Shown: in pieces, positions 1-7,388 of the stretch
Layout of the letters: every line of letters begins with the position of its first letter
Position numbering within the stretch: the stretch's first letter is position 1
NCBI GenBank assembly: GCA_949297575.1
Contig: CASFTB010000015.1
Coordinates: forward strand, 1-33,639
Direction of reading: 5' to 3'
DNA: 33,639 nt
Source: an uncultured Bacillota bacterium
Lineage (GTDB): Bacteria; Bacillota; Clostridia; Christensenellales; Borkfalkiaceae
Translations under genes and position numbers: made by a program
Notes under the pieces: generated by a model
What the model was told of the DNA's origin: nothing
What the model saw: only the letters and a program-made list of their open reading frames with translations
Databases searched by the model: none

Positions 1-1
1 C

Positions 2-23
2 GCGCTTCCGCTTGCGGAAGCGC
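2..23. repeat. GC-rich perfect hairpin at the left edge
   Basis: GCGCTTCCG and CGGAAGCGC pair perfectly around a CTTG loop. On the plus strand it is followed some 25 nt later by a T-rich stretch (47-59), so it could be the end of a gene lying left of the window. No T-tract follows directly, so a terminator call is weak. Confidence 0.4.
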
Positions 24-187
24 GGCCTCCCTGTTGCTGCGTATATCTTTTCTTTTTTCATGTGTCCACTTGAGTGGACTTAACGGTTTTGCCATCGTTA
101 GCGATATACATGCAGAAAACTTTCCTTCGTGTCTGGAGGATGAGAAAACTGAATTGCATAATTTGCTTAGGTGAGGATGTATTTATG

Positions 188-216
188 AAAAAGCGGCGTC
201 TTTGACGTCGCGTTTT
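188..216. terminator. Candidate bidirectional hairpin terminator in AT-rich region
   Basis: The arms GCGGCGTC (193-200) and GACGTCGC (204-211) pair with one G-T wobble around TTT. They are flanked by AAAA on the left and TTTT on the right, so it can read as a weak terminator in either direction. It lies within an AT-rich stretch (about 60-480) that holds no convincing gene. A second small palindrome, GTCCACT-TG-AGTGGAC, lies at 63-78. Confidence 0.4.
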
Positions 217-315
217 CATATTGTTCATACTATATCGTATTCTTTGCCTCCGGTAAGCATGCTGCATATTTTTATAGTGTCATTTCGGTTATTGGTTACA
301 GCAAAGCAATACCAC

Positions 316-435
316 TCACCATGTATAACGCCCGATACGTTTGCCGATATCATCAAAAGGACGAAAAATTTTTCTTCTCCAATCAGGACGCGGATTATAG
401 GATGTGGAAAATATTATTTCATTTTCTTCATCTTT
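316..435 (-). pseudogene. Possible C-terminal remnant of a protein gene
   Basis: On the minus strand an open frame of about 39 codons ends in a stop at 316. It reads like real protein: charged and aromatic-rich, including PRPDWRRKIFRPFDDIGKR near the end. It has no start codon with a ribosome binding site, and upstream it runs into the terminator hairpin at 493-523. I see no family match. It could be a degraded gene end or chance; the AT content of this patch (about 220-480) differs from the GC-rich surroundings. Confidence 0.2.
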
Positions 436-492
436 AGCGCCTCGCAAAACGGATCGGAGTAAAGCAAGAGCTTCCGAAAAAGTTCCGCACAC

Positions 493-523
493 AAAAAAGA
501 GCGCCGCGCGTTTCGCGCGGCGC
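493..523 (-). terminator. Strong intrinsic terminator of the 1158-493 transcript
   Basis: Read on the minus strand, GCGCCGCGCG (523-514), loop AAA, CGCGCGGCGC (510-501) form a perfect 10-bp GC stem, followed by TCTTTTTTG. This is a textbook Rho-independent terminator. It closes the transcription unit that starts at the consensus promoter at 1165-1192. Confidence 0.85.
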
Positions 524-783
524 CGGAGAAGAGGCGGGCAGGGGATGCCATAGATGACCTCTGCCGCCGCCAACCGCCGCCCGTCGCCTGCGGAATCGCC
601 GCAGCGTCGTGCGTCGGACAGCTCCAAAACACGGCCCGCAGGGCAGAAGGCACTGCGGGCATTTTATTCGTCGCTATTCAGTTGTGAGGAACTTTTTAAG
701 ACGCTCTATTCCTTAAACCTATAATCAGCGCGGGTGCCTCCCGTCTGCAGCGCAGTCGGCCGCCCGCAAAAGCGGAATCAGTC

Positions 784-816
784 TTATTTTACCGTCCCTT
801 TCAGATACTCGTACAT
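784..816 (-). CDS. Mini-ORF 2 (10 codons) with ideal ribosome binding site
   Basis: ATG at 816-814, stop TAA at 786-784, encoding MYEYLKGTVK. AGGAGG (830-825) lies 8 nt upstream of the ATG, and the stop of mini-ORF 1 lies only 15 nt upstream of this start. The placement suggests translational coupling or a leader-peptide arrangement. No function can be assigned. The peptide resembles the start of RuvA proteins, but nothing RuvA-like follows the stop, so this is taken as coincidence. Confidence 0.35.
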   Translation of the reverse strand: MYEYLKGTVK

Positions 817-831
817 TGGACCGCCCTCCTT

Positions 832-867
832 TCAAGCAAGCTTACGAAGTAAGTCGGATCTGTACAT
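832..867 (-). CDS. Mini-ORF 1 (11 codons) with ideal ribosome binding site
   Basis: ATG at 867-865, stop TGA at 834-832, encoding MYRSDLLRKLA. GGGAGG (880-875) is 7 nt upstream of the ATG. A hairpin CTTAC-TTC-GTAAG lies inside the coding part. Together with mini-ORF 2 it forms a tandem pair of about 10-residue peptides, both starting Met-Tyr, inside an otherwise non-coding transcript. This could be a leader peptide, a regulatory uORF or chance. Confidence 0.35.
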   Translation of the reverse strand: MYRSDLLRKLA

Positions 868-1164
868 TGCAGTACCTCCCTTTTCTTTTCGGGCGCGAAC
901 CGCTCTGCCGCTCCATCCGTCCGGCACTCTTTTCCGATCGCCATAGTGTGATGCGGTGCGGGGAAAGCGCTTCCGCTCCTCTGCCCCCGATCGAAAATTA
1001 CCTTCTCTTCCTTTCTCTTTACCCTTGCGCCGATATTCCCGTGCACTTTTCCGGAGGAAACCGCCGCAAATTATTGTATATTGGGAGGGGGACAGGCTCG
1101 CGTGCCCGATCCGATTGAGTTGTACCGAGGGAAATGATCTGGATTTTTCCCTTAGGTCACCTTT

Positions 1165-1192
1165 ATTATACCATGGATTTTCCGCTTGTCAA
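1165..1192 (-). promoter_or_regulatory. Perfect-consensus sigma-A promoter
   Basis: On the minus strand: TTGACA (1192-1187), 16-nt spacer, TATAAT (1170-1165). Predicted start is near 1158. It points away from gerAC into the gene-free region, so it must drive the 1158-493 RNA. Confidence 0.85.
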
Positions 1193-1276
1193 GCCTATTT
1201 TTGAAAAATTTTTTACTTTTTTGAAATTTTCTTTCAGCTATCACATTTTGCTTTTACGGGAGAGCGGTCGCCGCGG

Positions 1277-2482
1277 TCAGTGCAGGGTGTCGAAGGCGAT
1301 GTCGTACGCCGCCCGCGCCTCCTGCAGGATCCCGCCCTGGATGCCGTCGAACCGCGCCGGGTAACGCCGCCACAGTTTCTGCCGCAGGCGGAAGAGGTCG
1401 CAGCCGCTCTCCCGGCTCTTTGCAAAAGCGGCGGAGAGCCGCGCCTCGAACTTTTCTTCCGCGGCGCGCAGTACGTGTGCGGGCACAAACGCCGTCTGGG
1501 CGATCTCCTCGCGGCTGCCGGCGGCGTTGGCGTCCGTGACCTGCGCCCGCGCGCGGATGCGGAAGGTCAGTACGGGCGTCCCGCCCTCCAGCCGCAGGGA
1601 GGAGGAGCGCTTACTTATCTTCATCTTCAGCGTATACGTGACCTCCCGCCCCTCTTCGAGCACCGTCACTTCCCCCGAGGCGAGCCCCGTCTTCGAGGCG
1701 GCGAGGTTATAGGCGAGCGTCTCCTCCGCGTCGAGGATGCCGACGCCCCTGCCCCTGTCGAAGAGCATTGTGCGCGAGGCGTCGAACACGTCTGCGTCGT
1801 TCTCGCCCGCGCCCTGCGCACCGCCTCCTCCCGCACTCTCCGCGGCCCCCGCGCTCTCCCCGCCGGCGGGATCGCCGCTGCCCGCCATCGCCTCCCGCTT
1901 TACGGACAGGTAGGGCAGAAAGCCGCCGCCGCTCTCGGAAAAATAGCCCATGGCGAACTCCCGGAGCGAGGTCACGCTCACCTGCCCCGTCTGCTGTGCC
2001 TCGGTCGAGAGCACCTTTTCGATGGCGGAAAAGGTCAGATCGCCCACGGGCGACTTTGCCTGCAGAGCCTCGGCGGCCTTTCCCTCGCATACCGCGACCA
2101 GGCAGGAATCCTCCACATACTGGCTGCGCAGAAAGAAATCGAGCACGCCGAAAACGTCCTCCCGCGCGACGGCTTCGCCCAGCAGCACGAGGCGGCAGTG
2201 CACGAGGGTGGGGTACCAGCCCGTCTTCTGGTTGAACTCGGCGATCGCTTCTCCCACCGTCGCCGCCCCCGCAACTTCGACGTTGCTCGCCTTCTGCCCC
2301 GTCTCGGAGGGCACGGCAATCTGCGCGGTCACGTCTATCTTTCCGCCCTCGGCGGCGTCGATGCCGATGGCGGTGACGATGGAAGTCTTCTGGATATCCA
2401 CCAGGCCGAAGTCGTTGGAGAAAAAGAGCAGGAGCAGCAGCGCTGCCCCGAATACGAAGATGCGCGTCCGCAACCTGTTCAT
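1277..2482 (-). CDS. gerAC: GerAC-family spore germination protein lacking a lipobox cysteine
   Basis: 401 aa, normal for Ger(x)C proteins, the outer-face subunit of the GerA-type nutrient germinant receptor in the spore inner membrane. After a hydrophobic N-terminal helix (about residues 8-22) comes the family hallmark VDIQKTSIVTAIGID, where most members start the mature lipoprotein with Cys-Trp-Asp. Here no cysteine is present at the expected site; FSNDFGLVDI stands in its place, so this copy should not be lipidated in the usual way. A Gly/Ala/Glu-rich low-complexity insert occurs around residues 195-225. The ATG overlaps the gerAB stop (ATGA, 2479-2482), so the two are translationally coupled. 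The longer frame reaching 3103 runs through gerAB in another frame and is rejected. No clear terminator follows. Family call is strong; the germinant is unknown. Confidence 0.9.
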   Translation of the reverse strand: MNRLRTRIFVFGAALLLLLFFSNDFGLVDIQKTSIVTAIGIDAAEGGKIDVTAQIAVPSETGQKASNVEVAGAATVGEAIAEFNQKTGWYPTLVHCRLVLLGEAVAREDVFGVLDFFLRSQYVEDSCLVAVCEGKAAEALQAKSPVGDLTFSAIEKVLSTEAQQTGQVSVTSLREFAMGYFSESGGGFLPYLSVKREAMAGSGDPAGGESAGAAESAGGGGAQGAGENDADVFDASRTMLFDRGRGVGILDAEETLAYNLAASKTGLASGEVTVLEEGREVTYTLKMKISKRSSSLRLEGGTPVLTFRIRARAQVTDANAAGSREEIAQTAFVPAHVLRAAEEKFEARLSAAFAKSRESGCDLFRLRQKLWRRYPARFDGIQGGILQEARAAYDIAFDTLH

Positions 2483-3552
2483 TGCCCGCGCCTCCTTTGC
2501 CCCTTCCGCAGCAGCGTCGCGAACAGGGGGAGCAGGTAGCAGAAGACCCCGAAAAGCGGCCATAGTGCCTCCGCGAACACCGTCTGCACCTCCCGGAAGG
2601 AATAGTTGAAAAACACCGTCAGCGCGAGCAGTGCCCCGTTCACGGCGAGCGCGGGCAGGAGCGGCCTGCACCCGATCGCCGTGCAGGCGCAGTGCGTGCA
2701 CAGCTGTAAGGGGATGCACAGCGCAAAGGCGAGCACCAGGCTGAGCGCGATGGCGGGGAGCAGGTCGATGCGCCCGAGAGAGGTGAACGCCGTCGTGTAT
2801 TTCGCGATCTGCGCGAGCGCGTTCTGCTGCAGGGGCGCGAGGTCTGCAAACACCGCATAGAAGACGGCGAGGAAGAGCAGCGTCGCGGCCGCGCCTGCCG
2901 CGAAGGACAGCATCACCTTCGCCGTTCCGCCCTTTTCGGCGCGGAAGTGCCCGAGGAAAAAGAGGGGGAACAGGCAGTCTGCGTACCGCGCCATCCCGTA
3001 CCGCCATCCGCGCAGCACGGGTGCCGCGCCCCTGCCCAGCACGGGCAGCAGCGCCGCGAAGTCCGCCTGCGGCAGCGCGAGGAAGATGAGCGCGGCGAAG
3101 CACACCGCAAAGAGGGGGAGGGCGATGTCTGCGATGCGCCCGATGCTCTCGAGTCCGCGCATGCAGGCGAACAGCCCGACGGCGAAAAAGGGCGCGAAGG
3201 AGAGGACGGTGGGCGCGTTTTCGTAGAGGACCTGCGTCACAAATCCCTTCTGCTCGAGAAGCGGAAGCAGTGCGGAGAGGGCGAAAAACAGCGCGAATAC
3301 ACCGTACACGACGCGCGCTGCGATCTCCCCGAAGGTGTTTTTCAGCAGCCCGAAAAAGGTCTGCTCCGTCCGCCCCGCCAGCAGCATGATCGCGAAGACG
3401 ACGATCCCCTCCGCGAGCAGGTTGCCCAGTGCGGAAAAGAGCAGGTCGTTGCCCGCATGGTAGGCGAGGGTCGCGGGATAGAGCAGCATGCGCGTCGCGG
3501 GCAGGAGCGCCGCGTACAGAAAGCAGATCTGCCGCAGTTTTATCTTATCCAT
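2479..3552 (-). CDS. gerAB: GerAB-family germination permease
   Basis: 357 aa integral membrane protein with about ten hydrophobic helices along its length, matching the GerAB/spore germination permease branch of the amino-acid/polyamine transporter superfamily. In GerA receptors this subunit binds the germinant. The start MDKIKLRQICFLY at 3552 is chosen because AGGAGG sits about 6 nt upstream; an in-frame ATG at 3573 would add seven residues. It overlaps the end of gerAA by 8 nt and the start of gerAC by 4 nt, so the three genes form one operon. Its position as the middle gene in the A-B-C order supports the call. Confidence 0.9.
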   Translation of the reverse strand: MDKIKLRQICFLYAALLPATRMLLYPATLAYHAGNDLLFSALGNLLAEGIVVFAIMLLAGRTEQTFFGLLKNTFGEIAARVVYGVFALFFALSALLPLLEQKGFVTQVLYENAPTVLSFAPFFAVGLFACMRGLESIGRIADIALPLFAVCFAALIFLALPQADFAALLPVLGRGAAPVLRGWRYGMARYADCLFPLFFLGHFRAEKGGTAKVMLSFAAGAAATLLFLAVFYAVFADLAPLQQNALAQIAKYTTAFTSLGRIDLLPAIALSLVLAFALCIPLQLCTHCACTAIGCRPLLPALAVNGALLALTVFFNYSFREVQTVFAEALWPLFGVFCYLLPLFATLLRKGQRRRGQ

Positions 3553-5092
3553 CCTCTTCCTCCTTTCCGGCATCCGTCTCCGTGCCCGAGGCGGGGCGTC
3601 CGCGCATCTTTGCGCCGGGATCCTCCGCGCCGCTCTCTTGCCTGATGCGCAGGCGCGTGCGGTTTTTGCCGCGCAGTGCGGCGGGGCGTTCGCGCAGCGA
3701 AAACACGCCCGCCTTATATACGGTGTCGCGCAGGTCGCGCCTTACGAGGGGCGCAAAGGGCGCCAGCGGCGGCACGCCGTAGCTGTCCGCCGTCACGAGA
3801 TAGTACAGGATGAGCGCCGTCAGCAGGATCACCCCGTACATGCCGATGCTCCCCGCCGTCAGCAGCAGCGCCAGCCGCACGAGGGAGAGGGTGCCCGTCA
3901 GGTCGGGTACCGTGTAGGCGGAAATACCGGAAAGCGCCACGATAATGATGGCGGGGGAGGAGACGAGCCCCGCCTTCACCGCCGTATCCCCCAGCACGAG
4001 CGCCCCGATGACGGAGAGTGCGAGCGCGACGTACTTCGGCATGCGGATGCTCGCCTCGATGAGGATCTCCAGCACGACGAGCAGAAAAAACATCTCCAGG
4101 CTCGGGGAGAGGGGCAGATCCTGTATCCCGCCCGAAACGGTCATCAGCAGGCCGAAGGGAAGCAACTGCAATTTGAACAGCTGCGCCGCCACGTACAGCG
4201 CGGGCAGGAAGAGGGAGAGCGCCACCGCCAGCAGGCGCAGCAGCCTGCTCACCGTCGCGCGGTAGGGGCTCACGAAGTAGTCCTGCGAGCTCTGAAAGTC
4301 CTCCGCGAGCATGTAGGGCAGCGTCAGCGCGATGGGCGAACCGTCCACCAGCACGCCCGCCCGCCCCTCGAGCAGCTTCGCGCAGAAGATATCCGGCTTT
4401 TCCGTCGTGCCCGCCTGTTTGAACAGCGAAAGCGGCCGTTCGGCGAGGAATTTCGCCACATAAGAGGAGTCGGGCACCCCGTCCGTATCCACGGCGGCGA
4501 GCCTGTTTTCTATCCTGCGCACGACCTCTCCGTCCGCGGTGCCCTCCAGCCAGACGATGCACACGGCGGTGCCGCTGAGGCGGCCGACGTTCACCGTCTT
4601 AAACCGCAGTGCGGGGGTCTTGAGCCTCCTGCGCACCAGGCTCATATTGGTCTTGACGTCCTCGATGAATCCCTCGCGCGGGCCCTTGACGGCGATCGCC
4701 GTCTGCGGCTCCGCGACGGCGCGCAGAGAGACCTTTTTCGTGCCGAGCACGAGCGCCCCCGCGATGCCGTCGATGAACAGCGCCGGGTTGCCGGCGAGCA
4801 CCTCCTTTGCGGCCTCTTCCGCATCTTCCGCCTCCTTGCTTTCGGGGAAGAGGATGCGCCGCTCCGCCGCGGCGAGGCTCGCGGGCGCCTCCTCCGAGGA
4901 GAGAGGCCTTGCCGCGAGCTGCCCCAAAAGTTCCTTGTCCGTAATGCCGTCCGCATACACCGCGGCGCAGCGCCTGCCGTCCTTCGTTTCAAAGCGGAAG
5001 ACGAGCACGTCCTCCGCGGGAAGGATGTCCTTGAGCTGTTTTACGTTTTCCTGCACGCTCTCCGTAAAGCGCGCATCGCTCCTTGTTTCCAC
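3545..5092 (-). CDS. gerAA: GerAA/SpoVAF-family spore germination protein
   Basis: 515 aa, typical length. It has a soluble N-terminal domain (residues 1 to about 280) containing the family-like segment GRAGVLVDGSPIALTLPYML, then about five membrane helices from about residue 285 with the conserved region around GIQDLPLSPSLEMFFLLVVLEILIEA, and a basic/acidic C-terminal tail. It is the first gene of the germinant receptor operon. The assigned start is GTG at 5092, with no strong ribosome binding site. A GTG twelve codons further in has GGAG just upstream and is an alternative. In relatives such operons are transcribed in the forespore by sigma-G, but I could not find a convincing sigma-G promoter in the short upstream gap. 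Confidence 0.9.
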   Translation of the reverse strand: METRSDARFTESVQENVKQLKDILPAEDVLVFRFETKDGRRCAAVYADGITDKELLGQLAARPLSSEEAPASLAAAERRILFPESKEAEDAEEAAKEVLAGNPALFIDGIAGALVLGTKKVSLRAVAEPQTAIAVKGPREGFIEDVKTNMSLVRRRLKTPALRFKTVNVGRLSGTAVCIVWLEGTADGEVVRRIENRLAAVDTDGVPDSSYVAKFLAERPLSLFKQAGTTEKPDIFCAKLLEGRAGVLVDGSPIALTLPYMLAEDFQSSQDYFVSPYRATVSRLLRLLAVALSLFLPALYVAAQLFKLQLLPFGLLMTVSGGIQDLPLSPSLEMFFLLVVLEILIEASIRMPKYVALALSVIGALVLGDTAVKAGLVSSPAIIIVALSGISAYTVPDLTGTLSLVRLALLLTAGSIGMYGVILLTALILYYLVTADSYGVPPLAPFAPLVRRDLRDTVYKAGVFSLRERPAALRGKNRTRLRIRQESGAEDPGAKMRGRPASGTETDAGKEEEDG

Positions 5093-5220
5093 ACCGCAAG
5101 TGTGTGCAAAACAAAAAAGATTAAACGCCGCCGCGGCCCTTTTGCGCGCTGTTGTCGCAAAGAGGCGGCAGGGCGGGGCTTTTTCGCAAAACGGCGGCAG
5201 CGTTCTCCCCGTTTCGTGTC

Positions 5221-5252
5221 AAAAAACGGGGCGTCCCGTTCGGAACGCCCCG
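5221..5252 (-). terminator. Intrinsic terminator after the 5267-5749 gene
   Basis: On the minus strand a GC-rich stem pairs CGGGGCGT (5252-5245) with the segment ending at 5227, followed by TTTTTT (5226-5221). It separates the small membrane protein gene from gerAA. Confidence 0.8.
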
Positions 5253-5266
5253 CACTGCGGAAAAAA

Positions 5267-5749
5267 TCACAGCCCCGCGAGCGCCTTTTCCAGCGCCCCG
5301 TACAGCTGCGGCGCCATCTCTTCGCCCGCGATGTCCGCGAGCGCCGCGAGGGCGCCCTCCTCGTCGCTGCCCACCATCCGCGCGATGCTCTCCGCCTGCC
5401 CGTCCGAAAGGTCGTACGGGGCGAGCAGCGCCTTCACGCATGCCGCGCGGGCGTCCGCCGCAGTTCCGCCCGACGCGATGGCGCCGATCGCCGTCGCCAG
5501 TGAGCCGCAGGCGATGCCTTCGCCGAGTACGGAGGCGGCCTCCGCCCCCGCAAAGGCGCCGGTGAGTGCCGCGTATGCCGCATACAGCGCGATGCCGAGC
5601 AGCAGGGGAAGCGCCCGCGCGGCGCGGCCGCCGAGCCGCTTGCACAAGGTGCGCTGCAGCAGCAGGGCAAGCCCCCACGCGGCCGCCCCGACGAGCGCGA
5701 CGTCCGCGTTGCACTGCCGCAGGTAGCCGATAAGCCGAAAAACGTCCAT
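5267..5749 (-). CDS. Small membrane protein of unknown function
   Basis: 160 aa, Ala/Gly-rich. Two hydrophobic helices lie near residues 16-32 and 45-67, with a basic loop between them (CKRLGGRAARA). The C-terminal half is an acidic helical segment without recognised motifs. The start at 5749 follows GGAAGGGAG in the ribosome binding position; the frame extends further upstream but lacks a start with such a site. It is monocistronic, bounded by its own terminator. A possible extended -10 promoter (TGTTATACT) lies at about 5812-5820. I do not recognise the family. Confidence 0.7.
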   Translation of the reverse strand: MDVFRLIGYLRQCNADVALVGAAAWGLALLLQRTLCKRLGGRAARALPLLLGIALYAAYAALTGAFAGAEAASVLGEGIACGSLATAIGAIASGGTAADARAACVKALLAPYDLSDGQAESIARMVGSDEEGALAALADIAGEEMAPQLYGALEKALAGL

Positions 5750-5811
5750 GCTCCCTTCCTTCCGCCCCGCCTCCCGCAGGGGCGTGGCGCATGTTTTCCC
5801 GCCGCAGCGAA

Positions 5812-5820
5812 AGTATAACA
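5812..5820 (-). promoter_or_regulatory. Possible extended -10 promoter for the 5267-5749 gene
   Basis: Minus strand TGT followed by TATACT (5817-5812) forms an extended -10 element. The -35 region at the right distance is poor (TCCGTT). The leader to the ATG would be about 55 nt. Confidence 0.4.
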
Positions 5821-5897
5821 CACAAGTGCGCCCGAACGGAAGCCTGTCTGCCGGTTTTTTCCGCAGGTTTTGTCCCTCGTGTTTTTTTGCACAAATG

Positions 5898-5926
5898 TTG
5901 ACAAAACACGAATGCTGTGATATGAT
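5898..5926 (+). promoter_or_regulatory. Consensus sigma-A promoter of a small RNA unit
   Basis: TTGACA (5898-5903), 17-nt spacer, TATGAT (5921-5926). Predicted start is near 5933. The ATG at 5927 lies at or before the start point and so cannot begin a gene from this promoter. Confidence 0.8.
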
Positions 5927-5932
5927 ATGAAA

Positions 5933-6071
5933 CAAGCAAGAAAGGGTACCCTTTCTTTTTGGCCTCGGCTCGTAAAGGGCGGATCGCCTGCGGCAGGATA
6001 TGCTGTAAAAGCCCCGTTATCGGGGACAAGCGATACGGGAGAGGGCGGCGCGCATTGCGCGCCGCCTTTTT
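5933..6071 (+). ncRNA. Candidate small RNA (about 139 nt)
   Basis: A consensus promoter and a perfect GC-rich terminator enclose about 139 nt with no ribosome-bound reading frame. Visible hairpins: AGAAAGGG/CCCTTTCT near the 5' end, and CCCC-GTTAT-CGGG around 6012-6025. prfB downstream has its own promoter beyond the terminator, so this is either an independent small RNA or a conditional leader with readthrough to prfB. No known riboswitch or SRP/6S motif was recognised. Confidence 0.5.
6044..6071 (+). terminator. Intrinsic terminator of the small RNA
   Basis: GGCGGCGCGC (6044-6053), loop ATT, GCGCGCCGCC (6057-6066), then TTTTT. The 10-bp stem is perfect. Confidence 0.85.
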
Positions 6072-6184
6072 CCTTTACGGACGTAAAGCTCCGCCTTCCG
6101 CGAAGGGCTCGCTCCGGCCGCAGCCGCCGCCCGCCGCGGTAAAAGTAAGGTGTCCCGGAAAAAGTCATCGCCGCCCCGCCGTGT

Positions 6185-6214
6185 TTGACAATCCTGCCGC
6201 GCATGTGATATACT
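6185..6214 (+). promoter_or_regulatory. Sigma-A promoter of prfB
   Basis: TTGACA (6185-6190), 18-nt spacer, TATACT (6209-6214), about 40 nt before the prfB start. Confidence 0.75.
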
Positions 6215-6262
6215 ATAAAGAAAGAAAGCGTAAGATCGAACGGATAGATCGTGAGGTAGACC

Positions 6263-7360
6263 ATGTTCAAAGCAGACGATTACAGGATGCGCGCCAGGGC
6301 GCTGTCCGACACATTGCAGGAGACCAAAGAGGCGCTGGACATCGACGAGCTGCGCAAAAAGCTCGAAGAACTGCGCGTCGAGCAGGAAAAGCCCGAAGTG
6401 TGGGGCAACCTCGAACTCTCCACAAAGTTGGGGAGAGAGGCCTCCTCCGTCGAGGGCAAGATAGCCGCCTATGACAAGGGCAAAAAGGCGCTCGAAGAGG
6501 TGGGCGAGGTCATCGACCTCATCGAAGAGACGGGGGAGGAAGAGCTCGTGCCCGAGCTCGAAAACCTTCTGCAGACCGCCGAAAACGACCTCGAAGAGAT
6601 GCGCATCCGCTCGCTGTTGCGCGGAAAATATGACAACTACAATGCCCTCCTCACCCTGCATTCGGGCGCGGGCGGCACCGAAAGCTGCGACTGGGTCTCC
6701 ATGCTCTACCGCATGTATACCCGCTACGCCGAGCGCAGCGGCTTCAAAGTGACCGAGCTCGACCGCCTCGACGGGGACGAAGCGGGCATCAAGAGCGTGG
6801 ACTTCAAGATCGAGGGCGAAAACGCCTACGGCTATCTGAAGGCGGAAAAGGGGGTGCACCGCCTGGTGCGCATCTCGCCCTTCGACGCGAACAAGCGCCG
6901 CCACACCTCCTTCGCCTCCCTCGAAGTCATGCCCGAGATCGAGGACGACGGAGACGTGGAGATCAGGGCGGAAGACCTGAAGGTGACCACATTCCGCTCC
7001 TCCGGCGCGGGCGGCCAGCACATCAATAAAACGGAGTCCGCCATCCGCATCCAGCACATCCCCACGGGCATCGTCGTCTCCTGCCAGAACGAGCGCTCGC
7101 AGATCCAGAACCGCGAGATGGCGATGAAGATGCTGCGCTCCAAGCTCATCGAACTCAAGGAGAGCGAGCGCCTCGCGAACGAGCAGAACCTCAAGGGCGA
7201 GATCAAGAAGATCGAGTGGGGCAGCCAGATCCGCTCGTACGTCTTCTGCCCGTACACCCTCGTCAAGGACCACCGCACCGGCTGCGAAACGGGCAACATC
7301 CAGGCGGTGATGGACGGCGATATCCAGCCATTCATCATCGATTATCTCAAAAAGAGCTGA
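6263..7360 (+). CDS. prfB: Peptide chain release factor 2
   Basis: 365 aa, the standard RF2 length. RF2 releases the finished peptide at UAA and UGA stop codons on the ribosome. The codon-recognition motif SPF is seen in RISPFDANKRRHTSF, and the catalytic GGQ in SGAGGQHINKTESA at about residues 250-252, with the usual downstream RSQIQNREMAM. The start at 6263 has GTGAGGT upstream. The gene is open from start to end: the +1 programmed frameshift near codon 25 found in many bacteria is absent. It is preceded by its own promoter and probably cotranscribed with the following membrane protein gene. Confidence 0.97.
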   Translation: MFKADDYRMRARALSDTLQETKEALDIDELRKKLEELRVEQEKPEVWGNLELSTKLGREASSVEGKIAAYDKGKKALEEVGEVIDLIEETGEEELVPELENLLQTAENDLEEMRIRSLLRGKYDNYNALLTLHSGAGGTESCDWVSMLYRMYTRYAERSGFKVTELDRLDGDEAGIKSVDFKIEGENAYGYLKAEKGVHRLVRISPFDANKRRHTSFASLEVMPEIEDDGDVEIRAEDLKVTTFRSSGAGGQHINKTESAIRIQHIPTGIVVSCQNERSQIQNREMAMKMLRSKLIELKESERLANEQNLKGEIKKIEWGSQIRSYVFCPYTLVKDHRTGCETGNIQAVMDGDIQPFIIDYLKKS

Positions 7361-7388
7361 CCTTTCCGCAGGTGCCCGCGGAGGGCAT

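Larger units (their letters stand above)
493..1158 (-). ncRNA. Candidate large non-coding or leader RNA (about 665 nt)
   Basis: A perfect sigma-A promoter (1165-1192) and a strong terminator (493-523) define a transcript of about 665 nt on the minus strand. No long reading frame in it looks like protein. Visible structure includes GGGAAA...TTTCCC near the 5' end, CTTAC-TTC-GTAAG around 844-856, and CCCGCAG...CTGCGGG near 634-659. A CCTCCC segment (about 1087-1082) could pair with the GGGAGG ahead of the first mini-ORF. Two mini-ORFs with ideal ribosome binding sites (832-867 and 784-816) lie in the middle. The unit sits directly downstream of gerAC on the same strand, and no clear terminator separates them. 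I do not recognise an RNA family: it lacks the RNase P core, tmRNA ends and SRP motifs. Promoter and terminator are seen directly; the ncRNA call is inference. Confidence 0.5.

Noticed and set aside
784..816. Mini-ORF 2 as a truncated ruvA
   Set aside because: The peptide resembles the first ten residues of RuvA, but no RuvA-like sequence follows in any frame and ten residues are too few. Treated as coincidence.
3488..5503. A 671-codon open frame on the plus strand opposite the gerA operon
   Set aside because: Arg/Gln/His-rich composition without domain-like segments; antisense shadow of gerAA/gerAB.
5927..6142. A 71-codon plus-strand frame beginning right after the -10 box
   Set aside because: The ATG lies upstream of or at the predicted transcription start, there is no ribosome binding site, and the frame runs through the terminator hairpin.
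6263..6400. Programmed frameshift in prfB
   Set aside because: The reading frame is continuous from the start codon, and no in-frame UGA with a CUU slippery site occurs in the first 40 codons.
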